Positions 44,158 through 54,047 of a stretch of DNA of 64,000 bases are shown piece by piece (the stretch's first letter is position 1; each line of letters begins with the position of its first letter). The notes beneath the pieces are model-generated. The model was given only the letters and a program-made list of their open reading frames with translations. It was not told where the DNA came from and made no database searches. Source of the DNA: Lentisphaeria bacterium (GTDB lineage: Bacteria > Verrucomicrobiota > Lentisphaeria > Victivallales > Victivallaceae); assembly GCA_900768505.1 (NCBI GenBank), contig CAAGED010000011.1:62001-126000 (forward strand), read 5' to 3'. The position numbers and the translations under genes were made by a program.

Positions 44158-47100
44158 ATGAAATCCACCTCTTTACGCATCCCGCTTCTCTCCGCCGCAC
44201 TTTGCGTTTCAGTTGCCGCCAATCTTTTCTGGGGCTTCCGCGCTTTAAAAAGTAACGAAGTCGATACAGAGCAGCCAGAAATCACTCCCAATTCCACCAC
44301 CGAGGATACTTCCGCTGTAATATCACAAGCAGAATCCGCCCTGGCGGTCGATGAAAAAACGCCGGAGTTGACCGTAACCGGACAAAATTTTTACGATGAA
44401 ACGTTTAACGTATATTTCAACTATCAACTGGCGGAAAACGCCGATCTGAAAAAATTTGTCACCATTACGCCGGAAATCGAAAACCTGACCGCGGAAAGCA
44501 ATTACGGAACTCTTTCAATCGGCGGCGATTTTAATCCGGAAAAAATTTATACGCTGAAAATTTCGCCGGGACTTACCGGCGTTGCAAACGACAGCGTCAC
44601 CGAGCTAAAACTCAATAAACAATATGTTTACACCTTTAAAACTCCAGCCTTGCGCGCCCAAGCCGATTTTGCGTTTTCGGGAAAATTCTTTCAGCAATAC
44701 GGAAAAAACCGTCATCTGCTCTTTGATATCGTGAACGTTGATGAACTGAACTTTCAATTGAACCAATATTATGATAATCAACTGCCACTAATTATGACTT
44801 CCTGGGGCAGCACCAACTCAAATGCCGACTCATACGAAATTGCGACTAAAAAAATTGATTTAACCCAACTGCCCCGGAACCAGCGGCAAAATCTGACATT
44901 AAATATTGATGAATTTTTTCCAAAAAACCAACCGGGAATTTATGCATTGAGCGCCAATTCCTCCTCTCAATACTACAACTCGTTTTTTGACCGCCAGCTA
45001 ATTGTGATAACCGACATCGGACTGCAGGTGTTCAGCGATGGCAAATCCTCTTTTCAGGTGGTGGCTCTTTCCCTGAAAAACAATACTCCAATCGCCAATG
45101 CCAAGGTAAGTTTGTTTTCTCGTAAAAAACAACTGCTATCTACTGCGGAAACCGATGCGCAGGGAATTGCAAAACTCCCCAATACGCTGCTGAAAGACAA
45201 GGAAGATTCGCCTCAGATGATTTTGGTGGAAAAAGGGGCGGACAAAAGTTTCTGCAATCTCAATTCAAATAGAATTTACCGTCCGGAAACGGACTGCAAC
45301 GCTCAGGAATACCCCGAGGCAAAACTCAATGCAGCGGTTTATCCGGAGCGGGGAATTTGCGCCCCCGGCGAGAGCATGAACTTTTCCATTGTCGTACGCA
45401 ATGCCGACGACCTCAAGCTGCCGACACCGCAGCCGGTGGAAATTGTTATCAGCGATTCCCAGTATAATGAAGTATTCTCCACCATACGTCAAATTTCCGG
45501 CGATGAAATTGTCTCACTCGCATTTCCGACGGCGGGCGACTGCTTTACCGGCAGTTATCAAATTACAGTTCGCCAGCCTAAGGCCAAAAAAGACGGGGAT
45601 GAAGTCATTTACGGACGGAATAATTTTCTGGTTACCAACTACACACCCGACACCTTTAAAATCAACCTTGATCCGGTAAAACGCCTCAATTCAGCGAGGG
45701 ACAAATTCCTTACCATCTCCGGCAACGCAGAATATTTCTTCGGTGAAAAACTTTCCAAAGGCGATGTTTCAGCTTTCATATCTCGAAACAATAAGTTTTT
45801 TTCTTCTAAAAATTTTCCGGATTTTACCTTTAGCCCATTTGAGAATTCCGCAACGATATGCTCAAACGATACTGCAACAACTCAAGTGGACGAAAATGGA
45901 TTTTTCTCCATTAAAAATCCGCTTTTAACTCCCAATCCGGCCAAACCATGTTTTGCGCCAATTGCGTACCGCTGCTCAATCAGCATCACCACCCCGGGTG
46001 GAAAAACTGTTTCCACTCAGAATGAGATTATCTGCGACACGCAGGATTATTACTTGGGACTGAAACGCAACGCCGAAGACAACAACTTCGAATATGCCAC
46101 CGTTACCGGCAATGACTCTCCAGCTGTGAGTGTGCCCGAAAAACTTACCTACGAATTATCCCGCATGGAGTGGTGTTACACCAAAATCAGCAAGGGCAAA
46201 AGTTTACAATATGAGTGGCAGAAAATTCCACGCGACACTCAAAAAGGTGAAATTTCTACCCAAAATCAGGCAAACGGCAAGTTCACCTTGCCCATCACCC
46301 GCAGCGGTATTTACCAATTGAAAGTAAAAAGTTCCGATAACAAATCACAGTGTCAGATGGAGTTTTATCACTACTTCGGCGAAAATAGCGAACACAACGG
46401 CAACCCGAAGGTTTTGCCGCTGACCTTCGACCGGGAAAATTACCTTCCGGGGGAAATTGCAACCATCAGTTTTAATGCCCTCACTTCCGGCAAAGGTACA
46501 TTGGTTTGCGGCAATCAAAATTTCGAACAGATAAAAGCGTTTGATGTCCATCCCGGCAAAAACGAAATACAAGTAAAAATTCCGGAAAATTCAGTTTTCG
46601 GGAATTATAACGTATTGCTGAGTGTTGTGGCGGTTTCGGCGGACAACATCACCGACCCGATTTACTCCTACGGCGAAAGCTCCCTTCCCCTGCGGCAGGA
46701 CGTTCATAAACTAAACATCGCATTGCAAACGCCAAGTGTGGCCGAGCCATCCGCTGAAATCATCATTAATGCCGAGTTGACCGATTACGCTAAAAATCCT
46801 CAGTCCGGCTCGCTGAAGATCTGGGCGGTGGACAAGGGAATTCTGGCGCTGACCGATTATAAAACACCCGATATTTTCAACAAATTCTTCAGTCGATACT
46901 CGCCCGGCTGGGAAATCATGTCGATATACGACGAACTCTTCCCAGGCATGACCTTGGATTTGACCGGAGCCATCGGCGGCGGAGACAACCACGCTGCGGT
47001 TATGAGCAAATACAAAATCGCCAACCAGCTGAATTTCCATCCAGCGGTAATCTCTCTGCCGGCAACAAAAATTGACGCCAACGGCAAAACCCAATTCAAG

Positions 47101-49023
47101 GTAAAACTTCCCGAATTAACCGGTGCAATGCAGATAATCGCCATTGCCAACAACGCCCAGGGAGTCGGCAGTGCCCAGCAGGAAATCATCCTCAAACGGG
47201 ATATTTCCATCGCTATCAACGCTCCTGATTTTCTGACACCTCAGGACGAGTGCGAGGTAAACTTAACGGTCTTCAATCACGCTGATTTGGCTGGAGAAGC
47301 AACTTACACAATAAGTCTGCCGGAAAACATCAAGCCGCTCGCCGGAACACTTGAAGGCAAATTTGTAATTGACAAGCGGGCAAATAATTTATCATTGCGC
47401 CTTGCACCACTCAACCGCCCGGGAGTAATCCCGGTTGCCGTTACAATTCGCGCCAACGGCAAGAAATTCACGGCCAAACACGAAATTACCGTAAAATCCA
47501 ACTCATTGCCGGGAACCAAAAACAATATTACCATTGTCGCTCCCCAAAGCGAGCAGGAGATTGTCGCACAGATAAGCCAAATCACGCCAAGTGAGGGAAA
47601 AATCTCTTTAAGCTGCTATACGCTTCCAATGCCGGAAATGCGTAATGCGCTGGATATTCTCAACAACTACCCCCACGGCTGTCTGGAACAAATCACGGCC
47701 AAGGCATTTCCATATCTGGCCATCCGGCCGCTGGTGGCTTTGGGAGCGGCGCCGGAGGAATTCGGCAAAACGGCGCAAACTGTAATCCGGCAGACCATCA
47801 ATAAAATCATCGGTCGCACCACATATAACTACTACTATGCCATGTGGCCGGAGGGTAATGAATACTGGCTGGACGGCAGTCTTTTTGCCGCCCACTTTCT
47901 GGCGGAGGCACTCAATAACAATTTTAAACTGAACTCAACGCAGATTAAATACCTGAAAAACAGCTTGAACAACACCATCAACGGACGCACTAACACCAAC
48001 TTTCAGCGTGCATACGCCATGTACATCGCTTCGTTAATGCCGGATGCAAAATACAATTACACCGAATTTACCGAACTGAAAAACGATTTTACCGGAATTT
48101 TACTGGTTGCGGCGCATTTGAATTTCAATACCGGCTTATACCGCAAGGATGATTTATCCAACCTTCTGGCCGCCAAGGCGTACCGGAACAATTTCCAACT
48201 CAACACTCCACTGGATTCCATCACCCGCCGTATCGGAATGGCGCTCTACATCGCCGGCAAAATCATTCCGGACGATCCGGCATTGAATGCAATGGCGGAG
48301 GAACTCTCGGATTCACTCCGCACCCAGCAGCCGGGCTGGAACAACACTCAAGCCAGCAACTGGGCTATTTTAGGTCTCTCCTCCTACTGGAGCAAACACC
48401 AAGTCGCCGCCGGCGAGGCAATAATCACCCTGCCGGATGGCAAAAAAATATCCGCTCCATACGGCAAAACAACCGATTTGACTCTTCCGGAAAAATCCGT
48501 CGTCAAGGTAAAAAATTCCAACGGCGAACCAGTGAAAATCATGACCTCCGCTTTCGGAGAAATTGCCGCCAGTGCCAGCTCCGCCAATGGTTTGAAATTG
48601 ACCAAACGCTACCTTGACAATAACGGTCAACCCAAAACTGAATTTAAACGCGGCGAACTTATCACCGTGGAAATCAAAGTAGAAAATCTGACAGCTTTCG
48701 AGCAGGAAAATATTGTCATTGCCGATTTGCTGCCCGGCGGATTTACCATTGAGGATGAACGGCTAGTCACCCGCTCTGCACCCATAAACTCCAAGATTGC
48801 TAATTCCGAAAACAACGCTTTTAGAATGCGTTTTCTGGAACGTAATTTTGACCGCTGCATTGCCTTTGGCGACCTTGCGGAATCCGGCAGTGGTACGTTC
48901 AGCTACCAAGTGCGGGCCGCCCATCGCGGCAGATACGTTGTTCCGCCGGTAAATGGTGAGTCGATGTACAACAATCAGATAAATGCCGTTACAATAAGCG
49001 GGGAGAAAATTTCCATTAAATAA
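44158..49023 (+). CDS. Bacterial alpha-2-macroglobulin (thioester type)
   Basis: 1621 residues. The N-terminal helix (LRIPLLSAALCVSVAANLFWGF) lacks a clear lipobox and may be an uncleaved anchor, so the protein is periplasmic. Repeated macroglobulin beta-sandwich domains follow. The bait-like middle part includes LKIWAVDKGILALTDYKTPD. The thioester motif C1175-L-E-Q1178 lies in NNYPHGCLEQITAKAFPYL, ahead of an alpha/alpha toroid. The protein traps proteases that attack it and protects the envelope. It is followed after 4 bp by pbpC, the usual partner, since PBP1C rebuilds damaged peptidoglycan. It resembles E. coli YfhM in size. Confidence 0.93.
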   Translation: MKSTSLRIPLLSAALCVSVAANLFWGFRALKSNEVDTEQPEITPNSTTEDTSAVISQAESALAVDEKTPELTVTGQNFYDETFNVYFNYQLAENADLKKFVTITPEIENLTAESNYGTLSIGGDFNPEKIYTLKISPGLTGVANDSVTELKLNKQYVYTFKTPALRAQADFAFSGKFFQQYGKNRHLLFDIVNVDELNFQLNQYYDNQLPLIMTSWGSTNSNADSYEIATKKIDLTQLPRNQRQNLTLNIDEFFPKNQPGIYALSANSSSQYYNSFFDRQLIVITDIGLQVFSDGKSSFQVVALSLKNNTPIANAKVSLFSRKKQLLSTAETDAQGIAKLPNTLLKDKEDSPQMILVEKGADKSFCNLNSNRIYRPETDCNAQEYPEAKLNAAVYPERGICAPGESMNFSIVVRNADDLKLPTPQPVEIVISDSQYNEVFSTIRQISGDEIVSLAFPTAGDCFTGSYQITVRQPKAKKDGDEVIYGRNNFLVTNYTPDTFKINLDPVKRLNSARDKFLTISGNAEYFFGEKLSKGDVSAFISRNNKFFSSKNFPDFTFSPFENSATICSNDTATTQVDENGFFSIKNPLLTPNPAKPCFAPIAYRCSISITTPGGKTVSTQNEIICDTQDYYLGLKRNAEDNNFEYATVTGNDSPAVSVPEKLTYELSRMEWCYTKISKGKSLQYEWQKIPRDTQKGEISTQNQANGKFTLPITRSGIYQLKVKSSDNKSQCQMEFYHYFGENSEHNGNPKVLPLTFDRENYLPGEIATISFNALTSGKGTLVCGNQNFEQIKAFDVHPGKNEIQVKIPENSVFGNYNVLLSVVAVSADNITDPIYSYGESSLPLRQDVHKLNIALQTPSVAEPSAEIIINAELTDYAKNPQSGSLKIWAVDKGILALTDYKTPDIFNKFFSRYSPGWEIMSIYDELFPGMTLDLTGAIGGGDNHAAVMSKYKIANQLNFHPAVISLPATKIDANGKTQFKVKLPELTGAMQIIAIANNAQGVGSAQQEIILKRDISIAINAPDFLTPQDECEVNLTVFNHADLAGEATYTISLPENIKPLAGTLEGKFVIDKRANNLSLRLAPLNRPGVIPVAVTIRANGKKFTAKHEITVKSNSLPGTKNNITIVAPQSEQEIVAQISQITPSEGKISLSCYTLPMPEMRNALDILNNYPHGCLEQITAKAFPYLAIRPLVALGAAPEEFGKTAQTVIRQTINKIIGRTTYNYYYAMWPEGNEYWLDGSLFAAHFLAEALNNNFKLNSTQIKYLKNSLNNTINGRTNTNFQRAYAMYIASLMPDAKYNYTEFTELKNDFTGILLVAAHLNFNTGLYRKDDLSNLLAAKAYRNNFQLNTPLDSITRRIGMALYIAGKIIPDDPALNAMAEELSDSLRTQQPGWNNTQASNWAILGLSSYWSKHQVAAGEAIITLPDGKKISAPYGKTTDLTLPEKSVVKVKNSNGEPVKIMTSAFGEIAASASSANGLKLTKRYLDNNGQPKTEFKRGELITVEIKVENLTAFEQENIVIADLLPGGFTIEDERLVTRSAPINSKIANSENNAFRMRFLERNFDRCIAFGDLAESGSGTFSYQVRAAHRGRYVVPPVNGESMYNNQINAVTISGEKISIK

Positions 49024-49027
49024 TTTT

Positions 49028-51208
49028 ATGAAGCTGAGATTTTTTCATAAACACAAAAAAAAACTCCTCATCGCCGGAATTGTTCTGAGTGTCATCCCGG
49101 CGACGGGGTACTTTTTTATCGAATATGCCGGGCGTTTTCTCTTCCCTGATCCGCTGACGGAACTGGCAATGCGCATGCCGGGATCACGTTTTTATGATGC
49201 GCAGGATAATTTGATTCACGTCGCAACGGGGATGGATTACCAGTGGCGTTTCCCGGTAAAACTGGCTGATTTACCGGAATTCATTCCCCAATTCACCGCC
49301 GCCGTGGAGGATTGTCGTTTCCAGAATCATAACGGAGTGGATTATGCGGCACTGACCCGAGCGCTGGTGCAATTTATTAGCCACGGGCGGCTGATTTCCG
49401 GTGGGTCAACTATCCCCATGCAACTCTCCAATATGGCCACGCCGGCTTGCAAAAAAAATCTTTGGTACAAATTCCGCCAAATATGCCGCGCCAAGCAGAT
49501 TGAACACCAACTGTCAAAATCTGAAATTATGGAATTATATCTTAATTTTCTGCCCTACGGCGGCAATATTTATGGTATTGAAGCGGCAAGTCAATATTAT
49601 TTCGGCCGCGCCGCTGCGGATTTAAATAAATCGGAATACACCTTGCTGGTGGGAATTCCCCAGCGCCCCAACCGTCTGCGACCAGATAAAAATTTTGATG
49701 CCGCAAGAAAACGGCAAAAAATTGTTCTGGAAATGCTGGTAAAACAACAACAACTTACCGCCGCCGAAGCGGCGGAGATTTATTTTCACACCCCGATTCG
49801 ACTGCGGAATTTCAATGCTCCCCCATGGCCCAATCGATCGGAGATGCATTATTTCAGCCTGGCGCAGCAACAAGCTCCTGGGACAAACGAACTTCATACC
49901 GCACTGCAACTGCCCATTCAAGGAGCATTGGAGGGTATTTTACGCGACGGAATAAAACAATTTCCCGACATCAATGACGCCGCTGGAGTAGTGATAAACA
50001 ACCGCACCAACGAGGTAATTGCCATGGTGGGGTCATTGGATTTTTCAGCCGAACCTGCCGGTCAGGTAAATGCCGCCACAGCCCCCCGTCAAGCCGGTTC
50101 AACTCTGAAACCGTTTATTTACGCCTTGGCCGTCAATCGGGGTCTGCTGACGGAAAACACGCTGATCCTAGATGCGCCGCTGAATTACAAAGATTATCGG
50201 CCGGGAAATTTTGACAAAAAATTTTATGGGTTGGTAAGTTGCGCCAGCGCCTTGAATTCCTCATTGAACACTCCGGCGATTCGTCTTCTGGAGGAGATTG
50301 GATGTGATGACTTGCTCAACTTTCTGCGGGACATAAAACTAATTAGAGTAAAAGATGAAATTACGGCGGAACGCTACGGATTGAGTTTGGCACTGGGTTC
50401 AATTGATGTTTCACTGCTGAATTTAACCAACGCCTACGCCGGCCTGGCCCGGGGTGGAAAATTCGTAGAATATTCATTTTTAAAGCAGGATGAACTCCCC
50501 CCAAAACTCTTCACTCCATGGCACCGGGGAGTCGCCGCCATCATCCGCCGCATGCTTTCGGCAAAAACACTGCCGAAAAGTGGCGCCCAACTGCTTATTG
50601 CTTGGAAAACCGGCACTTCCAACGGCAACCATGATGCCTGGTGCATTGCCTATGATACGGATTATACCGTAGGAATTTGGGTTGGCAATAAAAACAATGC
50701 CGCATCCAGAAATCTGGTGGGCGGGTTGGTGGCGGCGCCATTGGCTGGCAACATGTTTCAACACCTATACCGTTTCCGTCGCCCCAATACCGAGAATATT
50801 TTAATGCAGGATGTTTCACTGACAAAATTATGCGCAAAAAGCGGCTTGAAGAGTACAGCCAATTGTTCGGAAACGATTCGGGGCTTTGAAGCCAACGGGG
50901 TTAATCTACGCAATTGCCGCAGCTGTTTTCCGGGATCGGAGGCAGAGGCCGGAATAAATATCGCTTCACCGCGGAATGGAGCGGAATATTTTATTCCGCG
51001 ACAAAATGAGAGTGTTGAAATAATTTTTTCCGCTTCCATTATAAATCAATCCGGCGGCGGTGACAAAAAATTTTTCATATTTGCAGATGATGAATTTCTG
51101 GGAGAAATCGACAACAACTCACCAATTTCCTTTAAGCGCGGCAGCCATACCTTAATGGCAATGACGGAAAATTTTGCTCCGGTAAAAATTAAATTCACCG
51201 TAAAATAA
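49028..51208 (+). CDS. pbpC: Penicillin-binding protein 1C
   Basis: 726 residues. An N-terminal anchor helix (KKLLIAGIVLSVIPATGYFFI) precedes a GT51 glycosyltransferase with E94 in AAVEDCRFQNHNGVDYAAL and GGSTIPMQLSNM. The transpeptidase domain has S358 in the SxxK motif (AGSTLKPF), SLN nearby (ALNSSLNTPA) and K527-T-G in WKTGTSN. The C-terminal about 90 residues match the PBP1C extension. It makes or repairs cell wall in the periplasm. It is co-transcribed with the alpha-2-macroglobulin, only 4 bp apart. All key residues are intact. Confidence 0.95.
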   Translation: MKLRFFHKHKKKLLIAGIVLSVIPATGYFFIEYAGRFLFPDPLTELAMRMPGSRFYDAQDNLIHVATGMDYQWRFPVKLADLPEFIPQFTAAVEDCRFQNHNGVDYAALTRALVQFISHGRLISGGSTIPMQLSNMATPACKKNLWYKFRQICRAKQIEHQLSKSEIMELYLNFLPYGGNIYGIEAASQYYFGRAAADLNKSEYTLLVGIPQRPNRLRPDKNFDAARKRQKIVLEMLVKQQQLTAAEAAEIYFHTPIRLRNFNAPPWPNRSEMHYFSLAQQQAPGTNELHTALQLPIQGALEGILRDGIKQFPDINDAAGVVINNRTNEVIAMVGSLDFSAEPAGQVNAATAPRQAGSTLKPFIYALAVNRGLLTENTLILDAPLNYKDYRPGNFDKKFYGLVSCASALNSSLNTPAIRLLEEIGCDDLLNFLRDIKLIRVKDEITAERYGLSLALGSIDVSLLNLTNAYAGLARGGKFVEYSFLKQDELPPKLFTPWHRGVAAIIRRMLSAKTLPKSGAQLLIAWKTGTSNGNHDAWCIAYDTDYTVGIWVGNKNNAASRNLVGGLVAAPLAGNMFQHLYRFRRPNTENILMQDVSLTKLCAKSGLKSTANCSETIRGFEANGVNLRNCRSCFPGSEAEAGINIASPRNGAEYFIPRQNESVEIIFSASIINQSGGGDKKFFIFADDEFLGEIDNNSPISFKRGSHTLMAMTENFAPVKIKFTVK

Positions 51209-51264
51209 TCTGTACAGCCCGATAATTCACTTAAATTTATTTAAATTTATTAAATTTATTTCAC

Positions 51265-51293
51265 TTGAAATAATATTTAAGCTGTGCTAATGT
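51265..51293 (+). promoter_or_regulatory. Promoter candidate for cas3
   Basis: TTGAAA (51265-51270), 17 bp, then TAATGT (51288-51293), about 75 bases ahead of the cas3 start. Confidence 0.6.
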
Positions 51294-51367
51294 CTTAACA
51301 AGCTTATTTTGAGAACAATTTATATGCGTTGTAAATGCGACCATTTATGTGACAAAGGAGTATAAAT

Positions 51368-53896
51368 ATGTCCAATCCCAATTTTAATATCTTTTCGCCC
51401 ATCCCCTTGGAAGAATGTTTAGCCAAAACCAGGGGAAATCAGCGCGGATGTTCCATATATACCCACCTGAAAACCACCTGTCGCATACTTCGGATGCTGC
51501 GGCAGCTCTATCATAATACGCCCCGGGAAAAATTGATGATTCCGGAAGCGGATTGTCTGGCTGCCTGGCACGACATCGGGAAAATGACTCCAGCATTTAC
51601 GGCCAAAATTTATAATGCCTTAAATTTACCCACTCCCAACGGACTGCCAAATAATTTAACTGCATATAAAGATTTTGATCACGCCGTCGCCGGGGGAAGA
51701 ATTATGGCAGACAAGGGCAAAAAAATATCCAATATCATCAGCAATCACCACGGCACTACCGGTCGCTACGCCGGAAGCACATCAGATGCAGATTTAGGCG
51801 GCGATGCCTGGAATGTGATGCGCGAAGAACTACTGGAAAAACTACAATCGGATTTAAATCTCCCGGATTGCAATAATTTAAAGATTTCCCGGATTCAGCA
51901 GCAACCTCTGCTGGGAATGACGATTCTGGCGGACTGGTTAAGCTCCGGCATGGATATTGAATTTGGCACGGAACCAAGTGATGAAGATTTGCATGGATTT
52001 TTAAGTGGAAACGGTTTTCTCCCTTTCCAAATAAAACCCGATTTAACCTTTGAGGATATTTTTGATTTTAAACCTAACGATTTGCAGGAAAAAGGCGCCC
52101 GCTGCCTCACACCAGGCGCCATTCACACCATTGAGTGCACCATGGGAAGCGGCAAGACGGAGTGTGCACTTTATATGGCATATAGATTATTGGAAAACAA
52201 ACAGGCCGACGGGATCTACTTTGCATTGCCGACGCAACTGACCTCGGAAAAAATTCATGAGCGTTTTGATAAATTTTTAGGTAAAATTTTTTCCGACCCC
52301 GAGTTGGCCAACTCCCTGCTGATTCACGGAGAATCAGCTTTGTCATGGAATTTAAAAGTCACCAATGACGACGACATAACCACCTCCCCCACCCCCGACG
52401 CCTGGTTTCAAACCAAAAAACGCGCCCTGCTCGCCCCCTTTGCCGTTGGCACCATTGATCAGGCATTATTGTCCATAATGAGAGTGCGTCATAATGCACT
52501 GCGAAGCTTTGCTCTTTCCGGCAAAGTGATAATTATCGATGAATTGCACAGCTACGATCATTATACCAACAATTTAATAATCAAATTGATTGAAAACCTC
52601 AACGCATGGGGATGCACGATAATTTTACTCAGTGCCACCTTGACTACTCAGGCACGACACAATTTTGCAAAAATTTCGGAGAATAATTTATCCTCCGCCT
52701 ACCCGTTAATTACGGTTTCGACCAGTGATGGGAAACTCCAGCAGCAGCAAGTAGAATCCACCCCAAACAGCAAGATAAAAATTATTCATGAAAGCAGAGA
52801 CTCTTCAGCAATGCAATGCGCCCTCGCCCACGCCGCAAACGGCGAACAGGTGTTGTGGATTGAAAATACCGTAGACAAGGCGCAGGAAATATTTTTGCAT
52901 TTGATGCGCCAACTGCCGCCCAGGGTGAACGGCGCACTGATTCACTCACGTTATCCAACCTTAATCCGCAATCAGAAGGAGGATTTATGGGTGGAAAGAT
53001 TTGGCAAGCATGGAGCTGCCAAGCGGCAGGAGGGCGGGTCAATTTTAGTCGGCACACAAATTTTAGAACAATCACTGGATATTGATGCGGATTTTCTTAT
53101 CAGCCGAATGGCTCCGGCGGATATGATTTTTCAACGGTGCGGGCGTTTATGGCGTCACAAGCAACTGGATAAAATCCGCCCGGCCGGATCCTCCAGAAGC
53201 ATGATGCTGCTGACCCTGCCGGAATGGGAGACTCCAGAACAACTTGTCGCCCGGCCAAGCAGCACATTGCCCTATGACGCCTACACTATCTACCGCAGTA
53301 TTGAGGTATTTAAATCGTTGAACGAATTGGAAATACCGACCCAAATCCGACCACTGCTGGAAGAGGTTTATGCGCCCCGCAATGAGGAAAATCCAGCACT
53401 GAGTATATTGCTTGGCAATCGGGAAAAAAGCAAAAAGGAGTTAGAGAATCAGGCTATGCAAGCTACTGGGCATGCCGATAAAGCATTGGACGAGGAGCAT
53501 GTAAAAACCAGAGACGGTGACGAGCCGACGGTGAAATTGTTTTTATTGCGCCGCAATAACGGCGGCGAACCATTACAGGAAAAAATTTGGCCGCAATTCA
53601 GCGACGAGGCAATTAAATGTCGGAATTTTTCCACTCCGGCTGAACGTTTGAACGCCACACGAAAACTGCTGTCCTGCTCCCTGAAAATCAAGGAGAGTCT
53701 GGCCGTAAAATATGAAGATTTTCCAACAGATTTTCTCAAGGAATTGTTGTATGTCGGCAATGCCGACGCCCGACCGGTCAGAGCGGCATATGTTAACGAG
53801 GATGGGACGTTGACTGACCGGAGCGGCAATCTTCTGGCTTATAAATACAATAATGAATTTGGATTTATTAAGGAAAAAATACTCAATATCATTTAA
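51368..53896 (+). CDS. cas3: Type I-E CRISPR helicase-nuclease Cas3
   Basis: 842 residues. The N-terminal HD nuclease has H68-D69 in AWHDIGKMTPAF, further histidines in DHAVAGG and NHHGTTG, and D in ILADWLSSGMD. The SF2 helicase has Walker A with K263 (TMGSGKTE), D391-E-L-H394 in IIIDELHSYD, the SAT motif LLSATL, and motif VI in QRCGRLWRH. A C-terminal domain follows. Cas3 is recruited by Cascade to unwind and degrade target DNA. AAGGAG precedes the ATG by seven bases. There is a 151-bp gap before cse1 with its own palindrome and promoter, so cas3 may be separately transcribed. Confidence 0.95.
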   Translation: MSNPNFNIFSPIPLEECLAKTRGNQRGCSIYTHLKTTCRILRMLRQLYHNTPREKLMIPEADCLAAWHDIGKMTPAFTAKIYNALNLPTPNGLPNNLTAYKDFDHAVAGGRIMADKGKKISNIISNHHGTTGRYAGSTSDADLGGDAWNVMREELLEKLQSDLNLPDCNNLKISRIQQQPLLGMTILADWLSSGMDIEFGTEPSDEDLHGFLSGNGFLPFQIKPDLTFEDIFDFKPNDLQEKGARCLTPGAIHTIECTMGSGKTECALYMAYRLLENKQADGIYFALPTQLTSEKIHERFDKFLGKIFSDPELANSLLIHGESALSWNLKVTNDDDITTSPTPDAWFQTKKRALLAPFAVGTIDQALLSIMRVRHNALRSFALSGKVIIIDELHSYDHYTNNLIIKLIENLNAWGCTIILLSATLTTQARHNFAKISENNLSSAYPLITVSTSDGKLQQQQVESTPNSKIKIIHESRDSSAMQCALAHAANGEQVLWIENTVDKAQEIFLHLMRQLPPRVNGALIHSRYPTLIRNQKEDLWVERFGKHGAAKRQEGGSILVGTQILEQSLDIDADFLISRMAPADMIFQRCGRLWRHKQLDKIRPAGSSRSMMLLTLPEWETPEQLVARPSSTLPYDAYTIYRSIEVFKSLNELEIPTQIRPLLEEVYAPRNEENPALSILLGNREKSKKELENQAMQATGHADKALDEEHVKTRDGDEPTVKLFLLRRNNGGEPLQEKIWPQFSDEAIKCRNFSTPAERLNATRKLLSCSLKIKESLAVKYEDFPTDFLKELLYVGNADARPVRAAYVNEDGTLTDRSGNLLAYKYNNEFGFIKEKILNII

Positions 53897-53960
53897 AAAA
53901 TGGATTAATTACAATATTTATGTAAAAAAAATCATTTTTTTTACATATCAGTGAACAAAA

Positions 53961-53975
53961 GGACATAAAATGTCC
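53961..53975. promoter_or_regulatory. Palindrome in the cse1 promoter
   Basis: GGACAT-AAA-ATGTCC is perfect. GGACAT could serve as a -35 with TATTAT at 53985-53990 as the -10 (18-bp spacer), so a bound repressor would block the Cascade promoter. Confidence 0.5.
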
Positions 53976-54047
53976 ATGTGCCGGTATTATATTAGACATA
54001 GAATAAAAAAAACAGATATTTTTAAAATACATAAAAAAGGAGTTTAA

